Source: JBBPXY01 sp038200435 (GTDB lineage Bacteria; Actinomycetota; Thermoleophilia; Solirubrobacterales; Solirubrobacteraceae). Taken from it: 39,767 nt of DNA. A model generated the notes under the pieces. The model saw only the letters and a program-made list of their open reading frames with translations, searched no databases and was not told the DNA's origin. Made by a program: the position numbers and the translations under genes. The stretch covers positions 1 to 39,767 of the forward strand of contig JBBPXY010000064.1 in the NCBI GenBank assembly GCA_038200435.1. Reading direction: 5' to 3'. This document shows, piece after piece, positions 31,958-39,767 of this stretch; within the stretch, counting starts at the first letter, position 1, and the number at the start of each line of letters is the position of its first letter.

Positions 31958-32110
31958 TAGCTTCGACGCCGTCGTAAGGCCTGATCGGCGCGTCGTCGAA
32001 CGCGCCGGCTCGGGGGCCTGAAGGCAACCGAGGTCAGGTCGCAAACAGCGCGATCTCCGATCGGGTCACCCCGTAGGCGAAGCCCACCAGACGAAAGGCC
32101 ACGAGCCTTG
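31958..32110 (+). promoter_or_regulatory. Structured 5' leader of the peptidoglycan hydrolase gene
   Basis: After a TAGCTT box (31958-31963) about 140 nt precede the ATG at 32111. A 9-bp stem GGCCUGAUC (31978-31986) with GGUCAGGUC (32032-32040) closes a three-way junction of two hairpins: GGCGCG/CGCGCC (31987-32006), and UCGG/CCGA (32010-32031) capped by GCC-UGAA-GGC. Then come CGGG-UCAC-CCCG (32062-32073) and GGC-GAA-GCC (32076-32084), and AAAGG 13 bp before the start. This gene class is often under c-di-AMP riboswitches, but the conserved blocks of that class are mostly missing; only CCGUAGGCGAAG (32071-32082) is similar. Confidence 0.4.
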
Positions 32111-33154
32111 ATGGACGCTGCGCGCGCCGGGATTCCCGACGCAACATTCCCTCGCCCCGAGCCGTCCCGTGATCTGGGCCTCGCCCACCACTGCGAGCAG
32201 TCGCTGCGCCACTCCCGTGCGCGCCGCGAGGCCGCTGCCCACTCCTGGGAGTTGGGATGGGCCTCGAAGCGAGGCGTATCGCTGGCCGCCGTGTTCCTCG
32301 CCACTGCCGTCCCGGGTAGCGCGGTGCTCGCCGGGGCTGGCGTCGTGGCATCGAAAGCCTCGGCTCAGTCTTCGCATCCCGTCATCAAGGAGGGCGACCG
32401 CGGCGACGCGGTGCGCCGCCTTCAGCGCGCCCTGCACGTGCACGCCGACGGCATCTTCGGCCCGGGCACTGCGCACGCGGTGCGCTCCTTCCAGCATCGT
32501 CACGGCCTGCACTCCGACGGCATCGTCGGCCCGGCTACCTGGCACGCCCTGGGAGGGGCTTCGCGCTCACCTGCCGTGCACGGCAACCCGGTCGCGGCGG
32601 TCCAGCGCGCTCTCGGCCTGCCGGCCGACGGCGTCTTCGGTCCGCAGACAGCGCGAGGCGTGCGCGGCTTCCAGCGCTCCCATCACCTCGCCGTCGACGG
32701 CGTGGTCGGGCCTGCGACCTGGCGCGCGCTCGGCCTGGGCACGTTCCGCGGAAGCGCGCTACGCGAGCGCTCTCGTCATCATGCGAGCTCGGGGGTCGGC
32801 CACACCCTGGCGCTGATGATCGCCGCGGGCAACCGCATCGCCCGCTACCCCTACCGCTACGGCGGAGGCCACGGGTCGTTCTCGGACAGTGGTTACGACT
32901 GCTCCGGCTCGGTGTCCTACGTGCTCCACGGCGCGCACCTCCTGAGTTCGCCGCTCACCTCGGGCGGCTTCGAGAGCTACGGGAGCCCGGGCCGCGGACG
33001 GCACGTCTCGATCTACGCAAATTCCGGCCATGTCTTCATGACGATCGACGGCCGCCGCTACGACACGTCGGGTCAATCCGCCGACGGCTCCCGCTGGCAT
33101 CGGAGTATGCATCCGACGAGCGGTTACGTTGTAAGGCACCCGGCCGGCCTCTAG
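32111..33154 (+). CDS. Peptidoglycan-binding NlpC/P60-like endopeptidase
   Basis: A 347-residue exported cell-wall hydrolase. A long N-terminus precedes a hydrophobic segment (about 57-79, VSLAAVFLATAVPGSAVLAG). Two PG_binding_1 modules follow (about 92-148 and 158-208, each with a DGIFGPxT / DGVVGPATWRALG repeat). The C-terminal domain has the NlpC/P60-like YDCSGSVSYVLHGA with catalytic Cys264 and GHVFMTIDGRRYD with His307. It probably cleaves peptide cross-links in peptidoglycan. A TTG directly before the ATG is an alternative start. The long structured leader (31958-32110) suggests RNA-level control. Confidence 0.88.
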   Translation: MDAARAGIPDATFPRPEPSRDLGLAHHCEQSLRHSRARREAAAHSWELGWASKRGVSLAAVFLATAVPGSAVLAGAGVVASKASAQSSHPVIKEGDRGDAVRRLQRALHVHADGIFGPGTAHAVRSFQHRHGLHSDGIVGPATWHALGGASRSPAVHGNPVAAVQRALGLPADGVFGPQTARGVRGFQRSHHLAVDGVVGPATWRALGLGTFRGSALRERSRHHASSGVGHTLALMIAAGNRIARYPYRYGGGHGSFSDSGYDCSGSVSYVLHGAHLLSSPLTSGGFESYGSPGRGRHVSIYANSGHVFMTIDGRRYDTSGQSADGSRWHRSMHPTSGYVVRHPAGL

Positions 33155-33234
33155 GGACGGAGCAAGAGGGGGCGTAAAGAACCGAGCGCCCCTGCCGATC
33201 AACCGGGTCGCGCCCCTGAGCGCGCGTGCGACCC

Positions 33235-34218
33235 ATGTCCCGTTCCCGTCTCCTCCTCATCCTCTTGACCCTCGCGGTTGCCCTGCCGGCACCGTCGGCG
33301 CTGGCAAGCACGCGCGGCAATCCCTTTCGCGGGGCGCGGTTCTTCATCGACAACGATTCCGCCGCCGCTCGCCAAGTGCGGGCCTGGCGGCTGACGCGAC
33401 CGCTCGACGCGCTCGCCGTGAGCAAGATCTCTAGCACGCCATCGGCGGAGTGGCTCGGCGGTTGGATCAACCCCGTCGGACCGCACCTTCGCTGGACGAT
33501 CAGCACCCGCCTGCGCCCCCAGCACGCCAACGGGTTCTTCGTGCTCTACAACCTCCCTTACCGAGACTGCGGCGGCTACTCGTCGGGAGGCATGCGCTCC
33601 GCCGCGCAGTACAAGCGGTGGGTCGACCAAGTCCGCAGCGGCATCGGCTCCTACCCGTCGGTGGTCATCGTCGAGCCCGACGGCCTGCCGATCGTCAGGT
33701 GCCTGAGCGCGGCGCGCCAGCGCGAGCGCTTCGCCCTCGAGCGCTACGCGGTGCGCCGGCTCGGCTCGCTCCCGCACACCAGCGTCTACCTCGACGCCGG
33801 CGGCGTCTCGTGGCCCCAGCCCCACGTGATGATGCAGCGCCTGAAGGCCGCCGGCGTGCGCTACGCGCGTGGCTTCGCTCTCAACACGACCGGGTATGAC
33901 CGCACGGGTGACGAGGTGCGCTACGGCCGCCAGATCGCCGCGGGCGTGGGTCGCAAGCACTTCATCGTCAACACCTCGCGCAACGGCCGCGGCCCGCTTC
34001 CGCGCTCGCTCGCGCACTCCTCCGAGGACCTCTGGTGCAACCCGTGGGGCCGCGGGCTCGGGGTTCGGCCGACCACCAACACCGGTGATTCACTTGTCGA
34101 CTCCTTCGAGTGGTCGTCGAACCCCGGCTACTCCGACGGACCGTGCAACGGTGGCCCGCGGTCGGGTGAGTGGTGGCCGGACCTCGCGCTCGGCTTCGCC
34201 CGCAACGCCGCGTTCTAG
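33235..34218 (+). CDS. Secreted glycoside hydrolase family 6 (cellulase-type)
   Basis: A 327-residue enzyme with a signal peptide (MSRSRLLLILLTLAVALPAP, cleavage near SALA). GH6 motifs: FVLYNLPYRDCGGYSSGG with catalytic-acid candidate D111, VVIVEPDGLP with D149, VSWPQPHVMMQRL, HFIVNTSRNGRG, WCNPWGRGLG and GEWWPDLALGFARNA. GH6 enzymes cleave beta-1,4-glucans with inversion. No carbohydrate-binding module is attached. GTG at 33226 is a possible start 3 codons upstream. It follows the peptidoglycan hydrolase by 80 bp. Confidence 0.9.
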   Translation: MSRSRLLLILLTLAVALPAPSALASTRGNPFRGARFFIDNDSAAARQVRAWRLTRPLDALAVSKISSTPSAEWLGGWINPVGPHLRWTISTRLRPQHANGFFVLYNLPYRDCGGYSSGGMRSAAQYKRWVDQVRSGIGSYPSVVIVEPDGLPIVRCLSAARQRERFALERYAVRRLGSLPHTSVYLDAGGVSWPQPHVMMQRLKAAGVRYARGFALNTTGYDRTGDEVRYGRQIAAGVGRKHFIVNTSRNGRGPLPRSLAHSSEDLWCNPWGRGLGVRPTTNTGDSLVDSFEWSSNPGYSDGPCNGGPRSGEWWPDLALGFARNAAF

Positions 34219-34284
34219 CCCGCAGATCGCGTTTGTCACACTGGTCGGCGCCCACCCCCGGGCGGTCCACCAGGAGCTTTCTAG

Positions 34285-35277
34285 ATGGCAGACAACGGCA
34301 TCGAGGTCGAGGGCCTCGTCCGCGAGTTCAAGAAGGGCCCGCGCGCAGTCGACGGGATCGATCTGACGGTCGCACCCGGCGAGATATACGGTTTTCTCGG
34401 CCCCAACGGAGCCGGCAAGTCGACGACGGTGCTCATGCTCGTCACCCTGCTTCCGCCGACGTCGGGAACGGCGCGGGTGGCCGGCTACGACATCGTCAAG
34501 CAGGGCCCGCAGGTGCGCGGAGCCATCGGGGCCGCCCTGCAGGAAGCCGCGCTCGATCCGTTCCTAACGGGCCGCGAGCACATGAAGCTGCAGACCGCGC
34601 TTCACGGCCTGGCCAAGGCCGAGCGCAAGGAGCGTGGCGATTCGTTGCTCGAGCGAGTCGGCCTCATCGAGGCGGCCGATCGCAAGGTGGGTGGCTACTC
34701 GGGCGGCATGCGCCGTAGGCTCGACCTGGCGCTCGCCCTCGTGCACGGGCCCCGCATCCTCTTCCTCGACGAGCCCACCACGGGCCTCGACCCTCAGAGC
34801 CGCAGCGCGCTCTGGGAGGAGGTCGGACGCCTCGCGAAGGACGATGGAGTCACGGTCTTCCTCACCACGCAGTACCTCGAGGAGGCCGACGTCCTGGCCG
34901 ACCGCGTGGGGATCATCGACCACGGGGCCATCGTCGCCGAAGGCACACCCGCGCAGCTCAAGGCGGAGATCGGCCTGCCGAGCGTAGAGGTGGTTCCCCA
35001 GGATCTGAGCCAGCGCGAGTCGGTCGCTGAGGTGCTCGTGCGCTTCGGCGAGCCCGCCGAAGCCGCGCGCGACGCGGTTGCCGTGCGCCTGCGCGCCGGT
35101 GCCTCGGGCCTGGCCGACGTGATCCGGGCGCTCGACGCCGACGGGCTACAGGTCTCTCACCTCCAGCTCCACGAGCCTTCGCTCGACGACGTGTTCCTGG
35201 CCAAGACCGGCCGCTCGCTCGAGGGCTCGGGGGGCGCGGAGGACGATAAGCAGGCTGAAGAATCGATGGGAGGGTGA
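34285..35277 (+). CDS. ABC transporter ATP-binding protein, DrrA type
   Basis: A 330-residue ATPase of an export system. Walker A GPNGAGKST is at 39-47, the signature YSGGMRRRLDLALAL starts at 138, and Walker B RILFLDEPTTGLDP has D162/E163. The switch position is Gln (TTQYLEEAD, Q196) instead of His, as in DrrA-like daunorubicin resistance ATPases. A C-terminal regulatory region of about 100 residues follows. GGAG 10 bp before the ATG fixes the start. The TGA overlaps the next gene's GTG (GTGA). The exported compound is unknown. Confidence 0.93.
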   Translation: MADNGIEVEGLVREFKKGPRAVDGIDLTVAPGEIYGFLGPNGAGKSTTVLMLVTLLPPTSGTARVAGYDIVKQGPQVRGAIGAALQEAALDPFLTGREHMKLQTALHGLAKAERKERGDSLLERVGLIEAADRKVGGYSGGMRRRLDLALALVHGPRILFLDEPTTGLDPQSRSALWEEVGRLAKDDGVTVFLTTQYLEEADVLADRVGIIDHGAIVAEGTPAQLKAEIGLPSVEVVPQDLSQRESVAEVLVRFGEPAEAARDAVAVRLRAGASGLADVIRALDADGLQVSHLQLHEPSLDDVFLAKTGRSLEGSGGAEDDKQAEESMGG

Positions 35278-36062
35278 GCGCCGAAGGGCCCCCGCTCGGC
35301 CTCCAGGTCGCGACCCTCGCCCGGCGCTCGGTGCTGAAGACGCTGCGCCAGCCCGCGCAGGTGATCCCGTCGCTCATCTTCCCGACCGTCCTTCTCGCGG
35401 TGAACGCGAGCGGCCTGAGCCGCGCGACGAACATTCCGGGCTTCCCAACCCACTCCTACCTCACGTTCGCGCTGGCCATCACGTTCATGCAGGGGGCGAT
35501 GTTCGCGATGCTGAACGCCGGCACCAACCTGGCCAACGACATCGAGACGGGCTTCCTCAACCGGCTGGCCCTCACCCCGATGCGCCGCGCCGCGCTTCTC
35601 GTCGGGCAGCTCGCGGGTGTGGGCGTGCTGGGCTTCATCCAGTCGGTGCTCTACATTGCCGTCGGCCTCACCGCCGGGGCGCACATCAAGGCTGGGGTGG
35701 GCGGCGCGCTGGTGCTCATCGTCCTCGGCGTGTTCATCGCGCTGGCCTTCGGCGCGCTGGGCACGGCGGCAGCCCTGCGAACGGGGAGCGGTGAAGCCGT
35801 GCAGGGGCTCTTCCCCCTCATGTTCGTGTTCCTCTTCCTCTCCTCTTCCAACCTGCCGCGTGATCTGCTCGGCCACGGCTGGTTCAAGGCGATCGCGACC
35901 GCCAACCCCGTCTCCTACCTGCTCGAGGGGCTCCGCAGCCTGCTGATCACGGGATGGGACGGCGAGGCCCTGGCGCTCGCCTTCGGGATCGGGCTGGTGG
36001 TGCTCGTGGTGGGTCTGACCGCGGCGTCGGCGGCGATGAAGCAGCGGCTGGTGCGCACATGA
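35274..36062 (+). CDS. ABC-2 type transporter permease (DrrB-like), first
   Basis: A 262-residue integral membrane protein with six predicted helices (for example VIPSLIFPTVLLAVNASGL, LAITFMQGAMFAMLNAG, GVLGFIQSVLYIAVGLTAGA, ALVLIVLGVFIALAFGALG, LFPLMFVFLFLSSSNLP, LALAFGIGLVVLVVGLTAAS). It has the ABC-2 motif ANDIETGFLNRLALTPMRR and the conserved NPVSYLLEGLRSLL near the end. It is coupled to the ATPase by GTGA and to the next permease by ATGA. Confidence 0.9.
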   Translation: MSAEGPPLGLQVATLARRSVLKTLRQPAQVIPSLIFPTVLLAVNASGLSRATNIPGFPTHSYLTFALAITFMQGAMFAMLNAGTNLANDIETGFLNRLALTPMRRAALLVGQLAGVGVLGFIQSVLYIAVGLTAGAHIKAGVGGALVLIVLGVFIALAFGALGTAAALRTGSGEAVQGLFPLMFVFLFLSSSNLPRDLLGHGWFKAIATANPVSYLLEGLRSLLITGWDGEALALAFGIGLVVLVVGLTAASAAMKQRLVRT

Positions 36063-36829
36063 GGGGCACCGTCTCGGTCGCGCGTGCCGTCGCCTGGCGC
36101 ACGCTGCACAACTTCTTCTACAACCCGGCGCTCATCGTGCCGTCGCTGGCCTTCCCGCTGCTGTTCTTCACCGCGTTCGCCGGGGGCCTGTCGACCATCT
36201 CCAAGGTGCCGAACTTCAACTACGCCCCGGGCTACACGGCGTTTCAGTTCGCCTTCGTCCTCGTGCAGTCAGCGGCATTCGGCGGGGTCTTCACGGGGTT
36301 CTCCATCGCGCGCGACTTCGAGACGGGGTTTGCCCGGCGCCTGCTGCTCGCCGCGCCTCAGCGCCTGGGCATCATCGGCGGCTACGCGATCGCGGCTGCG
36401 GTACGCACCGCCTTCACCATCACGCTGGTCTTCGGCGTCGCGCTGGCGACGGGGATGAACGTCAACGGCGGCGGGCTCGACCTCGTCGGGCTGGTCGGCT
36501 TGGCCCTGCTCGTCAACCTGGCCTCGACCTTGTGGGCGGCAGGCGTGGCGCTGCGCATCCGCTCGATCCAGGGTGGCCCCGCCATCCAGATGCCGGTCTT
36601 CATTCTCCTGTTCCTCGCGCCCGTCTACGTGCCGCTGCCGCTGCTCGAGGGCTGGATCCACTCCGTCGCGAAGTACAACCCGGCCACGGCGTTCCTCGAG
36701 GCCGGCCGCTCGCTCATCGCGGGCGACACCGCCCACGTCCTGATCGCCTTTGGCGCGGGCGCTGCGCTCGTCGCGGTGTTTGGCGTCTGGGCGGTTAGGG
36801 GCCTGCGCAAGGCGGAGGCTGCCGGCTAG
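36059..36829 (+). CDS. ABC-2 type transporter permease, second
   Basis: A 256-residue membrane protein, paralogous to the preceding one (ARDFETGFARRLLLAAPQR; YNPATAFLEAGRSLIAGD), with about six helices. The two permeases probably form a heterodimer over an ATPase dimer, unlike DrrAB systems that use a single permease gene. The ATG overlaps the previous stop (ATGA). Its TAG stop shares a CTAG (36826-36829) with the convergent P450 gene. Confidence 0.9.
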   Translation: MRGTVSVARAVAWRTLHNFFYNPALIVPSLAFPLLFFTAFAGGLSTISKVPNFNYAPGYTAFQFAFVLVQSAAFGGVFTGFSIARDFETGFARRLLLAAPQRLGIIGGYAIAAAVRTAFTITLVFGVALATGMNVNGGGLDLVGLVGLALLVNLASTLWAAGVALRIRSIQGGPAIQMPVFILLFLAPVYVPLPLLEGWIHSVAKYNPATAFLEAGRSLIAGDTAHVLIAFGAGAALVAVFGVWAVRGLRKAEAAG

Positions 36830-38238
36830 CGCCCTCGTACGACCATCGGCAGCCCGCCCCGGGGCCCGAGCGTTGGTGTGGTCTGCACCCTCATCGTCCG
36901 GCCGGGTAGCTGCTCAAAGCGGTAACGCTGAAGCAGCCGCGAGGCGATGGCCTTGATCTCGAGCTGCCCGAAACGCATTCCGATGCACATGCGCGAACCG
37001 CCTCCGAAGGGCACGTAGGCGCCCTTGGGCAGCCGGGCCTTGGCCTCCGGGGTGAAGCGGTCGGGCAGGAACGCCTCGGGATCGGGGAACACCTCGGGGA
37101 GGCGGTGGCTCGCCCAGGACGAGTAGTTCACCATCGCTCCCGCCGGCACGCGAACATCCGCGAACTCGTAGGTCTCGACGGCTGCGCGCGGGCCGACCCA
37201 GGCCGCGGGGTAGAGGCGCAGCGTCTCGTCGAGCGCAGCGTCGAGCTGGGGAAGGCCGGAGAAGAGCTGCTCCGGCGTCGCGGGCGCGTCGCCCAGCACG
37301 CCGTCGAGCTCATCCTGCACCCGCGCAAGCTCGTGAGGATGGCGGGCGAGCTCGTACAGGAGGAAGGTCACCGTCGAGGTCGTCGTGTCGTGACCGGCGA
37401 ACAGCAGCGTCATGACCTGGTCGCGCACCTGCTGGTCGGACAGGCCCCTCGAGTCCTCGTCGCGACCAGCGAGCAGGAGCCCGAGAAGATCGGTGCGTTC
37501 CTCGCCTCGAGGTGCCGCTCGCCGCAGCGCGATCTCTGCGTAGATGACTTCGTCGATGCGCCGGCGGGCGAGCTTCATGCGCGCCCACGGCGTGCGCGGT
37601 CCGCGTAGCGCTTGGAGGAAGTAGTCGCGCCCGTAGTAGCCGAGGCCCACCTCGAACTCATGGGCCAGAGCTCCGCGGTCGGCACGGTCGGGATCGAAGC
37701 CGAAGAGCGCGCGCATCGCGATGCGCAAGGCAAGGCGCCGGGTCCAGTCGTAGACGTCCACACGCTCCCCAGGGCGCAGCCCTCCGAGCGCCTGTTCAGT
37801 TTCGGCCAGCATGACCTCACCCGCTTCGAGGATGCGATCACGGTGGAAGGCAGGCAGCATCACCCGGCGGGCGGTGCGGTGCGCGGTCCCGTCGGTGGTC
37901 AGCAGCCCGTCGCCGAGCAGCGGGATGAGATCTCGCATGCCGCCGTCGCGCCAACGGAAGTTCTCGGCGTGGGAGACCGTCATGTAGTGGTTGGCGTCGG
38001 GCCCGAGCATGAAGACGAGCGGGGCGTGGAGCACGCGCACGGTGAAGACCGGCCCGAAACACTCGTAGGCGTCGAGCAGGATCCGCAACGGATCGCGCAG
38101 GAACCCGTGCGTACGTGCCAGGCTGAAAGAGGTCGGTCCCGGGGGGAACGGCGTGGCCGCTCTGCGCTCGGTGCCCAGGTCGCCGGCGATGCGCACGAAC
38201 GGATTGGTCGAAGGCTGCGGGCTCCCGGAAATAGACAC
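36826..38238 (-). CDS. Cytochrome P450
   Basis: Heme-thiolate monooxygenase of 470 residues without a membrane anchor. It has the oxygen-activation helix AGHDTT (281-286), ExxR in DETLRLYP (E338, R341) and the heme-binding loop FGGGSRMCIGMRFG with Cys418. The N-terminal FPPGPTSFSLARTHGFLRDP resembles CYP families of fatty-acid or terpenoid hydroxylases rather than the small macrolide P450s. No redox partner gene is adjacent. GTG start with a TAGGCT box 6 bp upstream and no Shine-Dalgarno. It converges on the ABC operon, so a shared pathway is not shown. Confidence 0.95.
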   Translation of the reverse strand: MSISGSPQPSTNPFVRIAGDLGTERRAATPFPPGPTSFSLARTHGFLRDPLRILLDAYECFGPVFTVRVLHAPLVFMLGPDANHYMTVSHAENFRWRDGGMRDLIPLLGDGLLTTDGTAHRTARRVMLPAFHRDRILEAGEVMLAETEQALGGLRPGERVDVYDWTRRLALRIAMRALFGFDPDRADRGALAHEFEVGLGYYGRDYFLQALRGPRTPWARMKLARRRIDEVIYAEIALRRAAPRGEERTDLLGLLLAGRDEDSRGLSDQQVRDQVMTLLFAGHDTTTSTVTFLLYELARHPHELARVQDELDGVLGDAPATPEQLFSGLPQLDAALDETLRLYPAAWVGPRAAVETYEFADVRVPAGAMVNYSSWASHRLPEVFPDPEAFLPDRFTPEAKARLPKGAYVPFGGGSRMCIGMRFGQLEIKAIASRLLQRYRFEQLPGRTMRVQTTPTLGPRGGLPMVVRGR

Positions 38239-38314
38239 AGGAGGAGCCTAGTTCCCCGGTCGCCCAACCCGGGTACGCCTAGACGAGCAGACGCGAATCC
38301 ACACGAGGAGACCC

Positions 38315-38887
38315 ATGAGAATCGCCCTGAAGAAGCCGCCCAAGCCGCGGCCCGACCGCTTCGAAAGGGCCGGTGCCCTAGCCGGACGTGCCCTTGGCTC
38401 GCTGCCGGTGAGCATTCGCCCCAGCCCGCGGACGCCGAGCCCGCCCCCGCCGCGCAACGCAGCGCTGGTCGCGGGTCCCGTGCTGGCCGCTGCGGCGGTC
38501 GCGGCCGCGTTGAAGAAGCGCAGCAGCAGAGCAGCGAAGGCCTCGGCCTCGGCTGCGGAGGAGCGCGTGGCGCAGACTCCTATCGAGAACGACGACACCA
38601 CCCTCGCGCGCAAGGTGGAGACGGAGATCTTCCGCTCCTCCGACGTGCCCAAGGGCGACATCGTCGTCAACGCCGCGTTCGGCAAGGTGACGCTCCGCGG
38701 CTCAATCGGAGACGCCGGCCTTGGTCGCCGCCTCGCGACGGAAGCTGATCAGGTGCCTGGAGTGAAGGGCGTGGAGAACCTGCTGCACGCTCCCGCCGAG
38801 CAGGCGCCGACCGCGGAGCCCGACGACGCCGAAGAAGTAAAGGCGCGCCTCAGCGCCAACGGCTCGAGCGAAAGCGAGAGCGCCTAG
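38315..38887 (+). CDS. BON-domain protein
   Basis: A 190-residue protein: a basic, Pro-rich N-terminus, a hydrophobic Ala-rich segment (about 48-66, NAALVAGPVLAAAAVAAAL) that may be a membrane helix, and a BON domain from about residue 95 (TTLARKVETEIFRSSDVPKG, then DIVVNAAFGKVTLRGSIGD, then PGVKGVENLLHAP). An acidic tail follows. BON domains bind membranes or lipids; the role here is unknown. GAGGAG before the ATG supports the start. It shares CTAG at its stop with the next, convergent gene. Confidence 0.85.
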   Translation: MRIALKKPPKPRPDRFERAGALAGRALGSLPVSIRPSPRTPSPPPPRNAALVAGPVLAAAAVAAALKKRSSRAAKASASAAEERVAQTPIENDDTTLARKVETEIFRSSDVPKGDIVVNAAFGKVTLRGSIGDAGLGRRLATEADQVPGVKGVENLLHAPAEQAPTAEPDDAEEVKARLSANGSSESESA

Positions 38888-39147
38888 ATCGTCACCGGCC
38901 CCGGCGTCCCTGGCTGGGGCGCCGGTGTCGGGGTCGGCGCCGGGGTCTCCGGGCCGCCCGGAGAGGGCGAGGGGACGTCGGGCGCCGGGGTGTCCGGCTG
39001 CTCGGGCGGCGAGGGGTCGGGCACGCTCGGCGGACCCGGATCGGGCACGGGATCGGGGCCCGGATCTGGCACCTGCGGCCCGGGACCTCCGGGCAGCGGC
39101 TGCTCGGTGGGCGAGGCGGGCGGTGTGATCTCCAGTGTTGCGCTCAT
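38884..39147 (-). CDS. Small proline-rich protein
   Basis: An 87-residue protein starting MSATLEITPPASPTEQPLPG and continuing as Pro/Gly/Asp/Ser repeats (PDPGPDPVPDPGPP; TPAPTPTPAPQPG). It has no signal peptide, no hydrophobic segment and no known domain. Support for it being real: an ATG, a clean end that shares its stop CTAG with the BON gene exactly like two other real convergent pairs, and no competing frame. It could be an intrinsically disordered spacer or surface protein, or an artefact of a GC-rich repeat. Confidence 0.5.
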   Translation of the reverse strand: MSATLEITPPASPTEQPLPGGPGPQVPDPGPDPVPDPGPPSVPDPSPPEQPDTPAPDVPSPSPGGPETPAPTPTPAPQPGTPGPVTI

Positions 39148-39191
39148 TTCACCGGTCTACCCCGCGCACCCTTGCCATACTCACGTCTCTC

Positions 39192-39265
<74 letters not shown>

Positions 39266-39303
39266 CTCCTCGATTCGCCTGCGCCCCGACATGGGGCGCC
39301 CGC

Positions 39304-39767
39304 CTACCGCCCGCCCCCGCCCTCGTCCGCGCCGGAGGCGTTCGGCCCTGGCGGCGGAGGCTTCGAGTTCGCGCCGTGCACCGACTTCCACAGCAGGCCG
39401 TCGAGCACCTGCTGAGGCACGTTGTCGGTCGGGCCGAGGTTGAGCGCCCGCGACTCCTTCGCCCCCGCCGAAGAGGCCGAGTTGAGCTCGGTGATGCTCT
39501 GCTTGGGCGTGATCGCGTTGAAGGGCTCGGCGTTCAGCGGCGTGGATCCGAACGCGGAGTACAGCGGCGTGGCGAGCGCTTCGGCCAGGTTGCGGGGCTT
39601 CATGCCCACGACGAGCTCGAGCGACTTGAGGAACGAGATCTGGTCGTAGCGGTCGTGCACGACGGCGCCTCGGCGGGTGTATGGGCTGATGGCGAGCGCG
39701 GGGATACGGTGCGCGTCGACGTGGTCGGCGCCGTCCTGCGAGTCGTCCTCGATGACAAGGATCAGCG
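39304..39767 (-). CDS. Phosphoesterase / alkaline phosphatase superfamily protein, C-terminal part
   Basis: The frame is open to the right edge, so only the last 154 residues are seen. LVIEDDSQDGADHVDAHRIP, ALAISPYTRRGAVVHDRYDQ and ISFLKSLELVVGMKPRN match the C-terminal metal-binding region of the PF04185 phosphoesterase family (including YncE-fused alkaline phosphatase-like proteins). Asp and His in DDSQDGADHVDAHR are probable metal ligands. The tail is Pro/Gly-rich. It ends 38 bp from tRNA-Asp, convergent. Confidence 0.85.
   Translation of the reverse strand, partial: LILVIEDDSQDGADHVDAHRIPALAISPYTRRGAVVHDRYDQISFLKSLELVVGMKPRNLAEALATPLYSAFGSTPLNAEPFNAITPKQSITELNSASSAGAKESRALNLGPTDNVPQQVLDGLLWKSVHGANSKPPPPGPNASGADEGGGGR

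Noticed and set aside
31961..32082. Naming the hydrolase leader a c-di-AMP (ydaO/yuaA) or c-di-GMP riboswitch
   Set aside because: Only a short 3' block (CCGUAGGCG) and the gene context fit; the conserved GGGGAACC, GGGGUGAAUC and CCGAACCCGUCAGCUAACC blocks are missing, and the element is too short.

Overview
The window is one contiguous stretch of very GC-rich chromosome (by eye about 70% G+C; not computed). GTG and TTG starts are common, and many genes have no Shine-Dalgarno sequence but carry a TANNNT box 6-10 nt before the start codon. The gene content (dnaK-grpE-dnaJ-hspR, ClpB with an HspR-type operator, PurS/PurQ/PurL, a eukaryote-type UDP-glucose pyrophosphorylase, AbiEi/DUF559 protein, many Pro/Ala-rich secreted proteins) points to an actinobacterium. 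My best guess is class Thermoleophilia (Solirubrobacterales-like); the class is inference.

Layout. 1-3160: the 3' end of dnaK, then grpE, dnaJ and hspR, a compact heat-shock operon ending at a 24-bp dyad. 3208-5540: an AbiEi/DUF559 protein convergent with a UTP-glucose-1-phosphate uridylyltransferase. 5594-8146: clpB with a HAIR-like inverted repeat between its -35 and -10. 8206-25299: a purine biosynthesis island (purD, purE, purB, purC, purS, purQ, purL, purF, purN, purH) interspersed with a GYD protein, a secreted RTX-type repeat protein, a GlsB/YeaQ membrane protein, peptide deformylase, an ACT-domain protein, RecQ and a RidA-like protein. purK and purM are not in the window. 25269-27846: an MprF-like DUF2156 protein and an HTH protein of a LAGLIDADG-like type.

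27890-28292 is the most interesting part. A tRNA-Glu(UUC) gene converges on a tRNA-Lys(UUU) gene that is split inside its anticodon by a 250-nt group I intron. I could fold the intron by hand into P1-P9, with pairings P2, P3, P4, P5, P6, P7, P8 and P9 all present and the catalytic-core R and S elements recognisable. The intron has no homing endonuclease ORF.

28359-39767: a GH3 protein, tRNA-Val, a hotdog-like protein, a HELGH protein, PdxH, a histone-like basic peptide, a peptidoglycan hydrolase behind a structured leader, a GH6 cellulase, a DrrAB-like ABC exporter with two permeases, a cytochrome P450, a BON-domain protein, a proline-rich small protein, tRNA-Asp and the C-terminal part of a phosphoesterase.

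How the genes fit together: HspR, encoded in the dnaK operon, probably represses both dnaK and clpB, so the DnaK and ClpB disaggregation partners are co-regulated. The pur genes give almost the complete route from PRPP to IMP plus the PurB step to AMP. Convergent gene ends overlap in six places, and in three of them the two stop codons share one CTAG tetranucleotide. No stretch over 300 bp lacks a gene or an RNA.
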